A stretch of 64,000 bases of DNA from an uncultured Clostridia bacterium (GCA_945948535.1 CAMFBN010000004.1:30831-94830); one strand, 5' to 3'. Shown: positions 43,496 to 52,704, counted from the first letter of the stretch. Notes: generated from the letters alone by a model not told the origin. Made by a program: numbers and translations.

Positions 43496-45124
43496 ATGAA
43501 ACATTTAAAACGACTTGCCAGCCTCCTGCTGGCGCTCACCCTCGTCTTCGCCCTCGCGGCTACCGCTTCGGCAGCAACCGTCACAGTACCTACAACAGGA
43601 ATCCTTAAGGATCATACTTTCACCGCCTATCAGGTTTTCTCCGGACGGGAAGAAAACAATGTTCTCTCGGATGTCCAGTGGGGCGATGGCATCAATTCCA
43701 CTGCATTCCTGGGTGCTCTGAAAGCGGACACCACCTATGGCAGCCTGTTTACGAACTGCAGCGAAGCACAAGATGTGGCGGTTGTACTGAGCACCAATAA
43801 TAACAACGGTGCTCTTGCCAATGCGGTTGCCAAGCTGGCCTATGCCAACAAGGCTGGCACCGGAACAGCACTGACCTCCGGTACGAATGACCTAGCTGAC
43901 GGCTATTATCTGGTGGTAGACACCACTGAGAATGTTGGTGAAGGCGGCGCCTACAACACTGCGCTACTTCAGGTGGTTGGCGATATCAACATCACCGTCA
44001 AAACCGATGCGCCTACTGTAGAGAAGAAGGTACTGGAGGACGATAAGTACAATCAGGACGGCGGTTACGGAACGGGCTACAATGACGTTGCCGACTACAA
44101 TATTGGTGATGCTGTGCCTTTCCACCTGATTGGATCCGTGCCGGATATGAGCCGTTACGATACCTATAAGTACATCTTCCACGATACTCTGTCCGATGGC
44201 TTGACTGCTCCGGCTAAAGATAGCGTCAAGGTATATTTGTCCAGCGATAAAATCAGAGATGAAGGGGACACAGATATTACTTCTAACTTTACTGTCGCTG
44301 TGAGTGGGCAGACCATTACCGTTTCCACCGAAAACCTCAAGGTAGTTAATGATATTGCAACAAATCAGTACATCATTGTGGAATACAGCGCGGTTCTGAA
44401 CCCAAATGCCCAGATTGGTCTTCCCGGCAACCCCAACACGGTCTATCTGCAATACTCCAACAAGCCTGACCAGAGCGGCTCTGGTGATACCGATAATACA
44501 GGCAACACCCCGGAAGATAAGGTGATCATATTCACCTACGAACTGGACACTACCAAGGTGGATGGTAAGGACAATACCAAGAAGTTGAAGGATGCCAAGT
44601 TTGTCCTGCTGAATTCCGATGCCAGTAAGGTTGCCAAGATAACCAATGGGAAATTTGACGGATGGCAGGATCTCCCCACTGCGGGTACAGACGGCAAAAT
44701 TGCAGCTGATGCCTGGACTGATGACACGGTTTTGACCTCTGCTGAGACAACAGGCTTGTTCAGTGTTACAGGCTTGGACGCAGGCACCTATAAGTTGAGA
44801 GAAATTGTTGCCCCTGCCGGCTACAACCTCCTGAGCCAAGACATCACCGTAGTCATTACCGCAACTACCACTAACGGTCAGACTTGGACGGATGGTCAGG
44901 CAAGCAGCGCACTGACGAAACTGGAAGTTACCGCTGATGGAAAGGCTGGCACTGGCGGTATAAACAGCGGCATCGCTGGTATCACCATCGCCAACAACGC
45001 CGGTTCCACGCTCCCCGAAACCGGCGGCATGGGCACGACCCTGTTCTACGTCCTCGGCTCCATTCTGGCCTTCGGCGCCATCGTCCTGCTGGTAACCAAA
45101 AAACGCATGAACTCTGCGGAGTAA
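43496..45124 (+). CDS. Major pilin, LPETG
   Basis: A 542-aa pilin. Signal peptide (1-27, ending ATASA). N-terminal D0/N1-like domain followed by DINITVKTDAPTVEKKV near residue 165, which would provide the pilin lysine in place of a classical YPKN. Two Cna-type domains follow, the last with GTYKLREIVAPAGYNLL carrying the E-box Glu. C-terminus STLPETGGMG, helix, KKRMNSAE. Directly precedes the class C sortase; a stable hairpin follows. Confidence 0.92.
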   Translation: MKHLKRLASLLLALTLVFALAATASAATVTVPTTGILKDHTFTAYQVFSGREENNVLSDVQWGDGINSTAFLGALKADTTYGSLFTNCSEAQDVAVVLSTNNNNGALANAVAKLAYANKAGTGTALTSGTNDLADGYYLVVDTTENVGEGGAYNTALLQVVGDINITVKTDAPTVEKKVLEDDKYNQDGGYGTGYNDVADYNIGDAVPFHLIGSVPDMSRYDTYKYIFHDTLSDGLTAPAKDSVKVYLSSDKIRDEGDTDITSNFTVAVSGQTITVSTENLKVVNDIATNQYIIVEYSAVLNPNAQIGLPGNPNTVYLQYSNKPDQSGSGDTDNTGNTPEDKVIIFTYELDTTKVDGKDNTKKLKDAKFVLLNSDASKVAKITNGKFDGWQDLPTAGTDGKIAADAWTDDTVLTSAETTGLFSVTGLDAGTYKLREIVAPAGYNLLSQDITVVITATTTNGQTWTDGQASSALTKLEVTADGKAGTGGINSGIAGITIANNAGSTLPETGGMGTTLFYVLGSILAFGAIVLLVTKKRMNSAE

Positions 45125-45132
45125 GACACACC

Positions 45133-45167
45133 CCGTCTCCGGGAAGGAACTTCCTTCCCGGAGACGG
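45133..45167 (+). other. 15-bp stem-loop between major pilin and sortase genes
   Basis: CCGTCTCCGGGAAGG-AACTT-CCTTCCCGGAGACGG, perfect stem, ten bases after the pilin stop, no U-tract. It fits a stability or partial termination element that keeps pilin mRNA more abundant than the sortase part. Confidence 0.8.
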
Positions 45168-45199
45168 CACACCCATTTTACAGCGGCAAGGAGAACCCT

Positions 45200-46015
45200 A
45201 TGCGAAAACACGGAACGACCATTCTCCTCCTGATTCTGTTCATAGGGCTGTCCCTGATGCTGTACCCCACCTTCTCCAACTGGTGGAACTCCATGCACCA
45301 GACCCGCGCCATTGCCGCCTACTCCGAGCAGGTGGCCCAGCTGGACACCGTCAGCTATGATCAGCTCTGGGAGGACGCAAGAGCCTACAACCGCTCCCTT
45401 CTGGGGCGGGAGAACACCTTCCTGCTCAGTGATGAACAAAAAGCGGAGTATGACCGCCTGCTGGATGTGTCCGGTCTGGGCATTATGGGCTATATCGAAA
45501 TTCCCTCCATTCAGGTGACCCTGCCCATTTACCACGGCACCGATGAAGCGGTGCTCCAAATCGCCGTGGGCCATCTGGAGTGGACCAGCCTGCCCGTAGG
45601 CGGCGAGAGTACCCACTGTGTCCTGTCCGGCCACCGTGGCCTGCCCAGTGCCCGGCTGTTTACCGATCTGGATAAGCTGACGGTGGGCGACCGCTTTTTG
45701 TTCCGGGTTCTGGACGAGGTGCTGACCTATGAGGTGGATCAGATCCTGATTGTGGAGCCTTACGACACGGATGCCCTGCGCATCGAGCCGGGGAAGGATT
45801 TGTGCACACTGGTCACCTGTACGCCCTACGGCATCAATACCCACCGCCTGCTGGTACGCGGTCACCGGGTAGAGAATGAACGGGAGGCTCAAACCGTTCG
45901 TGTAACCTCCGACGCGATTCAGATTGAGCCCTATCTGGTGGCGACTGTGGTGGCGGTGTCGATTCTGCTGGTACTGTTGATTGTCCTGCTGATTCCCAAA
46001 CGACGGAAGAAATGA
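45200..46015 (+). CDS. srtC: Class C sortase of the host pilus
   Basis: A 271-aa pilin polymerase with N-terminal and C-terminal membrane helices (the second LVATVVAVSILLVLLIVLLI). His in VLSGHRGLPS, Cys in TLVTCTPYGINTHRLL, Arg in that same motif. It resembles the ICE sortase at 23108-23986 at both motifs and in layout. A DxW-like lid segment is not obvious. ATG after AAGGAG. Confidence 0.93.
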   Translation: MRKHGTTILLLILFIGLSLMLYPTFSNWWNSMHQTRAIAAYSEQVAQLDTVSYDQLWEDARAYNRSLLGRENTFLLSDEQKAEYDRLLDVSGLGIMGYIEIPSIQVTLPIYHGTDEAVLQIAVGHLEWTSLPVGGESTHCVLSGHRGLPSARLFTDLDKLTVGDRFLFRVLDEVLTYEVDQILIVEPYDTDALRIEPGKDLCTLVTCTPYGINTHRLLVRGHRVENEREAQTVRVTSDAIQIEPYLVATVVAVSILLVLLIVLLIPKRRKK

Positions 46016-46028
46016 AGTGGTGATATAT

Positions 46029-46955
46029 ATGACGCGAATTCATCGGTGTGCCGCCGCAGTGCTGTGCCTGCTTGCATGCTTCTGCGCCCTTGCGCTGCCC
46101 GTACAGGCGGCTGGGGAGCCGGACATCAACCAAAAAGTCGGTATGACGATAGAGCATACCTATGACCGGAAGCCTTTGACGGGCGTTGCCTTTACGGTGT
46201 ACCGGGTAGCGGAAATGACAGCGGACGGAACGCTGAAACCGCTGCCGTCTTATAAAGCTTTTCTGGAGGAGGCCCTTGCATCTGACAGCGCGGAAGTCTG
46301 GCAGAGAGCCGCAGAGCGAATGGAGTCGGATGCCACACTGGGTGAAGCGGATGCCGTGACTGCGGTAACGGATGCGTCCGGCAAGGCGGTATTCAATAAT
46401 TTAAGACCCGGACTCTACCTTATCAAAAGCACGAGGAAAAAGACCTCTGACTACGTCTATTCCACAGGGGCGGCGCTGGTGACGCTTCCCCGAAAAACAG
46501 AGGACGGCTGGTCGTACACACCCACGGTGCGCACAAAGGTGAGCCGTGATCCGGCGGTGGGAGATATCCGTGTGGTCAAGGTATGGAAAGATTCCTGCCA
46601 CCCGGAGCGCCGCCCAAAATCCATCACCATAAGGCTTATGTGCGATGGGGAACTGTTCCAGAGCGTGACGCTTCCCAATAATGGAAAGTGGGAGTACACA
46701 TGGAAAGACCGGGATATGAATCATACCTGGACCGTGGAGGAAGACCGGGTGACCGGCTATAAGGAGCCGGAAATCACGCTGAAAAATGGCGTCATTACTG
46801 TCACCAATACCTGTAATCGCCCAGGTGAACACAGCAAAACAAGGCTGCCCCAGACGGGACAGCTCTGGTGGCCTGTACCGGTGCTGCTTTGCGCGGGGCT
46901 GCTGCTGGTGGTTCTCGGGCTGGTTTGCCGCAGAGAGGACAACTATGAGGACTAA
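46029..46955 (+). CDS. Minor pilin / cell-wall anchor subunit, LPQTG
   Basis: A 308-aa pilin. Signal peptide ends PVQAAG (about residue 27). First domain FTVYRVAEMTADGTLK, then RPGLYLIKS; second Cna-B domain (DIRVVKVWKDSCHPERRPKS to NGVITVTNTC). Sorting signal LPQTGQLWWP, helix and CRREDNYED, with an acidic rather than basic tail. Probably the basal subunit joined to the wall. ATG at 46029 rather than GTG at 46017 by the GGTGA site. It overlaps the next gene by 11 bases. Confidence 0.88.
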   Translation: MTRIHRCAAAVLCLLACFCALALPVQAAGEPDINQKVGMTIEHTYDRKPLTGVAFTVYRVAEMTADGTLKPLPSYKAFLEEALASDSAEVWQRAAERMESDATLGEADAVTAVTDASGKAVFNNLRPGLYLIKSTRKKTSDYVYSTGAALVTLPRKTEDGWSYTPTVRTKVSRDPAVGDIRVVKVWKDSCHPERRPKSITIRLMCDGELFQSVTLPNNGKWEYTWKDRDMNHTWTVEEDRVTGYKEPEITLKNGVITVTNTCNRPGEHSKTRLPQTGQLWWPVPVLLCAGLLLVVLGLVCRREDNYED

Positions 46956-47592
46956 GGGCACCGTTCTGATCGCGCTGGGACTGCTGCTGATCGCCGGGTC
47001 AGCCGGGCTTGCTGGATTTAACCTATGGCAGAGCGCGCAGGCAGGCGAAACGGCGGCGCGGGATCTGGCGCTTCTGCTGGACACGGAGGATACGCAGACT
47101 GAGCCGCGGGAGGAAATCCTTATCCAATCCGTACCCAAGGTGGAATCTCTGCCGGTGCCGGAAATGCCGGTGACGGAAGTGAATGGCAGGGAGTATGTGG
47201 GGACGGTGGAGTTGCCCACCATTGACAGAACCCTGCCGGTGTTGAACGGCTGGGATTCCGAGCTGTTGCAGATCGCACCCTGCCGTTATGCCGGTTCCGC
47301 CTATACCGGAGATCTCATTTTGATGGCCCACAACTATGACTCCCATTTCGGCAGGCTGAAAAATCTGCGTATCGGCGACCCGGTGACCTTCCGGGACATG
47401 GCGGGTAACAGTTTTTTCTATGAAGTGGCGGTGCTGGAAACGTTAAAACCGGAGGACACCCAACAAATGGAGGAAGGGGACTGGGATTTGACCCTGTTTA
47501 CCTGCACTGTGGGCGGCAAAACCCGGGTGACTGTCCGCTGCACCCTGCTGAATGTCGAGATTAACATGGAATATGCGGAAGGGATCAGGTAG
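46945..47592 (+). CDS. Second sortase of the host pilus (small type)
   Basis: A 215-aa sortase with an N-terminal helix (about 6-26) and no C-terminal anchor. His in ILMAHNYDSHFG, Cys in LTLFTCTVGGKTRVTVRC and its downstream Arg. It may be the housekeeping-like enzyme that fixes pili to peptidoglycan. ATG at 46945 after AGAGGAC and within the pilin 3' end. The 3' end overlaps the convergent flippase gene by eight bases. Confidence 0.87.
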   Translation: MRTKGTVLIALGLLLIAGSAGLAGFNLWQSAQAGETAARDLALLLDTEDTQTEPREEILIQSVPKVESLPVPEMPVTEVNGREYVGTVELPTIDRTLPVLNGWDSELLQIAPCRYAGSAYTGDLILMAHNYDSHFGRLKNLRIGDPVTFRDMAGNSFFYEVAVLETLKPEDTQQMEEGDWDLTLFTCTVGGKTRVTVRCTLLNVEINMEYAEGIR

Positions 47593-47606
47593 CCGCGCCT
47601 GATCCC
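47581..47606. terminator. Convergent terminator-like hairpin
   Basis: GGGATCAGG-TAGCCGCG-CCTGATCCC, nine pairs, then TTTG on the plus strand. It covers the stop codons of both converging genes. Confidence 0.6.
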
Positions 47607-49111
47607 TTTGCAGTTTCCGGGCTGACACGCCTTGTCCGAACAAGGCGGAAAAACCAGACAAAATCCTCTTTCCGACAGACCTGCAGCAGCGTAAACAGGC
47701 AGAAAAGCAGCACGAGAAATACAACACATTGGGCGGAAACCGTGCCCAGCCGCCGCGCGCCCCATAAAGCCGCCAGTGTGGCGGCAAGGGCCAGCATGGG
47801 AATGTGGGCGGGCAGATGCTCCCCGGTGATTTTCAAAAGCCTTCGCAGGCTCAAAATGAAATTCACCAGATGCGTAATCAGGAAACTGAAAAAATACCCT
47901 TCCATTCCGTATTTTGGAAGCAAAAGGTAGAGAAACGTCACATCCATGGCGGAGGTCAGAATGTTGTAGCGGACGCAGGCCCTCTGCTGCCCCAACCCTT
48001 TGGTCATGGAGTCGGTAATGGCATCGCAGTACAGCATGGGAATCAGGGGCGCGTACAGCCGCAGATACCGTCCCGCCTCCTGACTTCCGTAAAACCGCAG
48101 ACACAGCGTATCGGAGAGCAGATACATGAGGCCGGAAAAGACCATTCCATAGAGCATGGCAATTTTCAGGCCCCGGCGGGTCAGATAGGAAATCCGGGTT
48201 TTACTCCCGGCGGCGGCACACCGGGCAAGCTCCGGAATCAGCAGCTCCGCCAGTCCGAACAGAATGCAGGCCGGGAACATGAGGATGGGAAACACCATGC
48301 CGCTGACGGTGCCGAAGCTTGCCAGCGGGTCGGCAATCGCCGGATTTTTTGCAAGCCGTCTGGGCACCATCAGATTTTCCGCGGTGTTGATGCCGGATTT
48401 CAGCACATCCGCCAGCGCCAGCGGAACGGCGGCCTGAAGGAGTCTCCTTCCGATGGGAAAGGCGTTCCCGGTTTTTGGATGCTCCCGGTTTCTCAGCAAC
48501 ACCAGTGTACTCAGCGTCAGACAGCCGCTGAGGCTGCTGCCGAGGATGACGCATTGGCAGGCCCGCCCGGTATCCTGCCCGGCCCAGAACTTCAGGGCCA
48601 GCATGGTCAGCGTCATGGAGCACAGCTGCTCGCCGACCTCCACAGCCGCCAGCGTTCCAATGCGGTTTTCCGCGGTGAAGTACCCGGTCATGACGGAACA
48701 CAGGCAGGAAGCGGGCAGGAATGCCGCCAGCAGCCGCAGGGCCGGGACGGTTTCCGGGTTTCCAATCCAGTTTTCCGCCAGCCGGGGGGCCAAATGATAA
48801 AGGAACAGGGCTGCCCCGCCGCTGCAAAGAATACTGTACAGAAAGCAGGCCGACAAAATTCGCGTCACGTTCTCCGGACGTTTTTTCCCCAGCTCTTCGG
48901 CAGTCAGGTACATGGTGGCAGTCCGCACACCGGCAATGCCCGCCACTATGGCGAAGGAACCCACGGACAGAACCAGCTGAAGCAGCCCAATGCCGGCGGG
49001 GCCGATGCGCCCGGAGAGATAGACCTGAAAGGAAGTCCCCGCCAGCCGCAGCAGCAGGTTCACGCCGGTCAGCAGCAGAGCGGAATAAAAAATCGGAAGC
49101 TTTCTGTGCAA
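47585..49111 (-). CDS. SpoVB/MurJ-type lipid flippase (MOP superfamily)
   Basis: A 508-aa integral membrane protein with about 14 hydrophobic helices, of the polysaccharide/SpoVB-like exporter family (FYSALLLTGVNLLLRLAGTS at the start, MVPRRLAKNP and GLGQQRACVRYNILTS inside). Likely moves lipid-linked wall or spore-wall precursors. Start is a TTG at 49109-49111 after GGGAGGG; that ribosome site lies in the 3' arm of an upstream hairpin, suggesting attenuation. Confidence 0.85.
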   Translation of the reverse strand: MHRKLPIFYSALLLTGVNLLLRLAGTSFQVYLSGRIGPAGIGLLQLVLSVGSFAIVAGIAGVRTATMYLTAEELGKKRPENVTRILSACFLYSILCSGGAALFLYHLAPRLAENWIGNPETVPALRLLAAFLPASCLCSVMTGYFTAENRIGTLAAVEVGEQLCSMTLTMLALKFWAGQDTGRACQCVILGSSLSGCLTLSTLVLLRNREHPKTGNAFPIGRRLLQAAVPLALADVLKSGINTAENLMVPRRLAKNPAIADPLASFGTVSGMVFPILMFPACILFGLAELLIPELARCAAAGSKTRISYLTRRGLKIAMLYGMVFSGLMYLLSDTLCLRFYGSQEAGRYLRLYAPLIPMLYCDAITDSMTKGLGQQRACVRYNILTSAMDVTFLYLLLPKYGMEGYFFSFLITHLVNFILSLRRLLKITGEHLPAHIPMLALAATLAALWGARRLGTVSAQCVVFLVLLFCLFTLLQVCRKEDFVWFFRLVRTRRVSPETAKGSGAAT

Positions 49112-49118
49112 AGAAAAT

Positions 49119-49155
49119 CCCTCCCTTGTCCACAGCCTATGCGGACAGGGGAGGG
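49119..49155 (-). terminator. Hairpin between nth and flippase genes
   Basis: CCCTCCCTTGTCC and GGACAGGGGAGGG form a 13-pair stem (one wobble or mismatch), followed on the minus strand by ATTTTCTTT. It can end the nth transcript, and it also hides the ribosome site of the flippase gene. Confidence 0.65.
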
Positions 49156-49165
49156 GTTATGCTTG

Positions 49166-49798
49166 TTACGCCTCCGGGTTGTACTCCCGGCAGTAAAGGG
49201 AGAGGGGACAGTTCCCGCAGTCCGGGTTCCGGGCGGTGCAGCAATCCCGGCCGAAGAGAACAATCCTGTGGCAGAAGTCGCTGCTTTCCTCCGGCGGCAG
49301 GACGGCCCGCAGCTGAGCCTCCACCTTTTCCGGCTCCTTGCCCTGGGAAAGCCCCAGCCGCCCGCAGATGCGGATGCAGTGGGTGTCGCAGACCACGCTT
49401 CCCGGCACGCTGTACAGGTCTCCCAGCAGCAGATTGGCGGTTTTCCGCCCCACGCCGGGAATTTTCAGCAGCTCCTCCATGGTGCCGGGTACCTTACCGC
49501 CGTAGTCGTTCAGGAGCATCTGACAGCCCAGCACGATGTCTCTGGCCTTGTGCTTGTAGAAGCCGCAGGAGTGCACCAGCTCCTCCACATGAGCGATATC
49601 CGCGTTTGCCATGGCCTCCAGTGTGGGATAGGCCTCGAACAGGGCGGGAGTCACCAGATTCACCCGGGCGTCGGTGCACTGAGCAGACAGCCGCACGGCA
49701 ATCATCAGCTCATAGTCTTTCTCATAATGCAGGGCGCACAGGGCGTTGGGATAGCGCTGCTTCAGTATCTCGATAATGGCGTTTACTTTTTCTTTCAT
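49166..49798 (-). CDS. nth: Endonuclease III
   Basis: A 210-aa DNA glycosylase/AP lyase for oxidised pyrimidines. Helix-hairpin-helix LLKIPGVGRKTANLL with the catalytic Lys, the Asp in VVCDTHCIRICGRLGL, and the 4Fe4S cluster CTARNPDCGNCPLSLYC (C-x6-C-x2-C-x5-C). Start: ATG 49796-49798, nine bases after AAGGA; an ATG two codons earlier is possible. Follows the SSB-like gene. Confidence 0.95.
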   Translation of the reverse strand: MKEKVNAIIEILKQRYPNALCALHYEKDYELMIAVRLSAQCTDARVNLVTPALFEAYPTLEAMANADIAHVEELVHSCGFYKHKARDIVLGCQMLLNDYGGKVPGTMEELLKIPGVGRKTANLLLGDLYSVPGSVVCDTHCIRICGRLGLSQGKEPEKVEAQLRAVLPPEESSDFCHRIVLFGRDCCTARNPDCGNCPLSLYCREYNPEA

Positions 49799-49862
49799 AG
49801 CCATCTTTCCTTTTCGTTTTTTCTCTTTATACCACGAATGGGCGGGAAAAACAATAGCTTTT

Positions 49863-50474
49863 TTACGTCTCCGGTTCCAGTCGTTCGGCCGAAAGCGCGG
49901 AGATTTCATAGGCGGTGCGCTCTTCGCTGCCGGACTCCGTGACCTTGGTATAAGCCCGGCTTTGCAGCCGTCCGGTAATTTTCAGGATGTCCCGTGTGTG
50001 GAACTGGGAGCATTCCAGTGCGGTTCTGCCCCATAGAATGCAGGGCAGGTAATCCGCCCGCCGGAAAGCCCGGGGAACCGCCAGCATCACATCACAGATT
50101 TCACGCCCCAGCGGGGTTTTTCGGTAAGTAGGCTCCCGGCACATGGGCCCCTCCAGCACCACATCGTTCAGCGGTTCGCCGTCCTCGCAGACAATGAGAT
50201 TGGCGAATACAAAGATGAGCAGCCGCCGCCTGCCGTCCTCCCGGATATTGTGGGAGCGCACCTGTCCGGTGACGGTGAGCATCTCCCCGTCGGACAGCTC
50301 CATGGCATTGAGAACGTCCTCCCGGGCAATGACCGGGAGCACATCCACCGCCCCGGACAGCCGGGGCACCTCCAGCGTAAAGCGGAAAAACCGCCGTCCG
50401 TGGTTTTCGTGGGAGAATTGGGGCATGGAGAATAGAGATCCCCGAAGCGTAATGTGGTTTGCCGTCAGTTCCAT
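49863..50474 (-). CDS. Single-stranded DNA-binding (OB-fold) protein
   Basis: A 203-aa protein with two tandem OB-fold halves of the SSB/PriB type: GRRFFRFTLEVPRLSGAVDV with VTGQVRSHN in the first, and GREICDVMLAVPRAFRRADY with ITGRLQSRAY in the second. No acidic SSB C-terminal tail, so probably not the replicative SSB. Located next to nth, it may act in repair or recombination. Confidence 0.75.
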   Translation of the reverse strand: MELTANHITLRGSLFSMPQFSHENHGRRFFRFTLEVPRLSGAVDVLPVIAREDVLNAMELSDGEMLTVTGQVRSHNIREDGRRRLLIFVFANLIVCEDGEPLNDVVLEGPMCREPTYRKTPLGREICDVMLAVPRAFRRADYLPCILWGRTALECSQFHTRDILKITGRLQSRAYTKVTESGSEERTAYEISALSAERLEPET

Positions 50475-50533
50475 AGTACCACCTCAAAGTACAGATGTAT
50501 GGAACATCCTATGCGCCCTCCGGGCAAAGAGAA

Positions 50534-50570
50534 CACCCCCGGCACGGACTTTTTCGTACCGGGGGAGTGC
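50534..50570 (-). terminator. Terminator after the rhomboid-like gene
   Basis: CCCCCGG / CCGGGGG core stem with a roughly 16-base A-rich loop, followed by TGTTCTCTTT on the minus strand, directly after the stop codon. Confidence 0.7.
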
Positions 50571-51437
50571 TTACTGGATATGGGTGTGGTTGTTGATGTG
50601 GTCCTGACAGTAGCAGTAGTAGCCACGGCACTTGGAGCAATAGCGGAATTCCAGCTCCGGGTTACTCACATCCGTCCGCCCGCAGACCGTGCACTTGTGG
50701 GTATAGGGGGCTTTTACGGAAGCCTGACTTGCCTCATAGGAACCGGCGTCAAAGCGGATGACCTTGGCCTTTTTCTGCACCGGCGGTTTTTTACGGAACA
50801 GCCGGGCGGCGTTGGCCCGCCAGGACATGGGAATCACGTTCAGCACATCCTTGCCGAAGAACAGGAAGTAGTTGGCAAGGGAGATGACGGAGAACAGATT
50901 GTAGGGGAAGGGGTAGGACACAAGGCCGATGAGCACCATCACCAGGTCAATCAGCGCGAAAATCCAGCCCTTGATGGGGATGATGAAGAACAGCAGGAAG
51001 GTCGCGTCGGGGAACAGGGTGGCGTAGGCGAGGAACAGGCTCATGTTCAGGTAGGACACATCCGCCGCGCCGCCGAAGATCATGCAGTAAATGTCCATCA
51101 TGAGCACTCCGGACAGGTAGTACAGGTTAAAGCGCAGGGTACCCCAGATATTCTCCATGGCCCGGCCCAGCGAATAATAGCACAGCAGGACAACGGCGGT
51201 CAAAAGCAGGTTGCCGGCACTGTAGGTCAGGGGATAGGAAATGAGCCGCCAGACCTGTCCGTGGAGAATCGCCGTCCGGTCGAAGCACAGCAGGTAGTAA
51301 AGAAAATTATTACCCGCGAACGCGCTCATGACGTATACCACGGCGGTGCCGAGAACGATGTAGAGCATCAGATTTGGGATGCCCTTATTCCGATTTTTGT
51401 AGCAGAAAAGCTCAAATTGTCTGCGAAGGTTTTTCAT
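50571..51437 (-). CDS. Rhomboid-like membrane protein with C-terminal zinc ribbon
   Basis: A 288-aa protein with about six membrane helices. The pattern (GQVWRLISYPLTY, GRAMENIWG, YLSGVLMMDIYCMIF) is that of rhomboid-like proteins, but the family GxSG is replaced by YLNMSLFLAYA, and the catalytic His partner is not evident, so it is probably inactive as a protease. The C-terminal part contains CTVCGRTDVS and YCSKCRGYYCYCQDH, a likely zinc finger. Substrate unknown. Confidence 0.75.
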   Translation of the reverse strand: MKNLRRQFELFCYKNRNKGIPNLMLYIVLGTAVVYVMSAFAGNNFLYYLLCFDRTAILHGQVWRLISYPLTYSAGNLLLTAVVLLCYYSLGRAMENIWGTLRFNLYYLSGVLMMDIYCMIFGGAADVSYLNMSLFLAYATLFPDATFLLFFIIPIKGWIFALIDLVMVLIGLVSYPFPYNLFSVISLANYFLFFGKDVLNVIPMSWRANAARLFRKKPPVQKKAKVIRFDAGSYEASQASVKAPYTHKCTVCGRTDVSNPELEFRYCSKCRGYYCYCQDHINNHTHIQ

Positions 51438-51517
51438 GCGGGGACCCTCCAGTCGTAGTCTGCGTTCATTTTATCAGCAAACCCGCAAAAAGTCTATAAC
51501 AGATTTGTGAACAATCC

Positions 51518-52663
51518 TCAGCGAAGGTAGAAGACCCGCCGGTTTTTTGCCGCCCCGGGCTGACCGGGAGCGCCGGTCTGAAACAGGCCGTACAAATCCT
51601 CCCACCTTTGCTCCATCTCCCAAAGCGGGTGGGGGACCGGCTGTCCGGCGTTCAAAAAAAACCCGTCCTTTTTCGCACCGCTTAAAATCTCCCGTCCCCG
51701 GTCATTGAAGGCCAGCACCCGGACGTAGGGAATCTCCGCTTCCAGCATTGGGGCGGTGATTCCCAGAAAAGCACACAGAATCATCCGGTCAATCCGGCTG
51801 CGGGTGTAGCGTTTGGACTTGACGGCGGCGGCGATGTCCTCCAATGCGGCCTGAGCGCGGCTTTCACGCATGAGTTTTCGCCACAGGCCCTCGGAGCCAA
51901 AGGGCAGGGCTTCAAATTCCGCGTCCTCCATGGTACGCAGTCTGCTTAAGACAGCCCGCTGCCCGGCTTCCAGCGTGTGGATGGGCGCGCCCGCAAAAAC
52001 CTGCCCCGCCGGTTCCGGGAGATACCCGGAGATATCCAACCCGTTTTGCAGCCGTATCCGCAGGGAGGTGGCGGAGGGATTTTCAAAATCCGCTTCCTTC
52101 GCGTGATAGCTGCCTTCCCGGGAAATAGGTAGGGGCCGCATCCGCGAAGACTGCCGAATAATTGCTTTGCAGTATTCCACCGCCAGAATATTGTTGGGAG
52201 ATTCCAGAATTGCCCCAGGAAGCCCCATTTTCTCCAGCGCCGCCTGCCGGGCGGCAGGGAAGGAGCGGCCCGTGTCCAGTTCCCGGCGGAGAAGACTTGG
52301 AAAATCTTCACTGAGCAGCGCCTCGGCAGTTCCCAGCAGTTGCTTCAAATCGGCAGTTTCCGCGCCGAAGCACAGCCCATCGCACAGACGGGAAAGCACC
52401 GCCACACCGCCGGCAGCGAACCCTTCCGCCGAGGACAGCGACGTGGTTACCGGCAGCTCCACCACCAGATCGGCGCCGCAGCGAATGGCGGCCTCCGCCC
52501 GGATGGTTTTATCAAACACGGCGGGATGCCCTCTCTGGACATAATTGCCGCTCATAGCACAGATAATACCGGTATTTGCGCCGAATTTCTCCCGAATGGA
52601 GTCAATTTGCTTCCGGTGCCCCAGATGAAAGGGGTTATATTCACAGACGATTCCCACATTCAT
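51518..52663 (-). CDS. tmcAL: tRNA(Met) cytidine acetate ligase
   Basis: A 381-aa enzyme of the TmcAL (YlbM) family, which uses ATP and acetate to acetylate C34 of elongator tRNA-Met. The N-terminal nucleotidyltransferase signature CEYNPFHLGHRKQI, the SGNYVQRGHPAVFDK loop and AVKSKRYTRSRIDRMIL are present. It is divergent from ackA; both handle acetate. Confidence 0.92.
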   Translation of the reverse strand: MNVGIVCEYNPFHLGHRKQIDSIREKFGANTGIICAMSGNYVQRGHPAVFDKTIRAEAAIRCGADLVVELPVTTSLSSAEGFAAGGVAVLSRLCDGLCFGAETADLKQLLGTAEALLSEDFPSLLRRELDTGRSFPAARQAALEKMGLPGAILESPNNILAVEYCKAIIRQSSRMRPLPISREGSYHAKEADFENPSATSLRIRLQNGLDISGYLPEPAGQVFAGAPIHTLEAGQRAVLSRLRTMEDAEFEALPFGSEGLWRKLMRESRAQAALEDIAAAVKSKRYTRSRIDRMILCAFLGITAPMLEAEIPYVRVLAFNDRGREILSGAKKDGFFLNAGQPVPHPLWEMEQRWEDLYGLFQTGAPGQPGAAKNRRVFYLR

Positions 52664-52704
52664 GGAAATTTTTCCTCCTTCGCGAAATTTTTCCGTTTCA
52701 GGGC

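Noticed and set aside
43964..45892. Minus-strand open frame of 642 codons opposite major pilin and sortase
   Set aside because: Antisense shadow spanning two real genes and a hairpin; no start signal.
47804..49942. Plus-strand open frame of 712 codons opposite flippase and nth
   Set aside because: Gln/His/Pro-rich antisense product crossing two recognised minus-strand genes.
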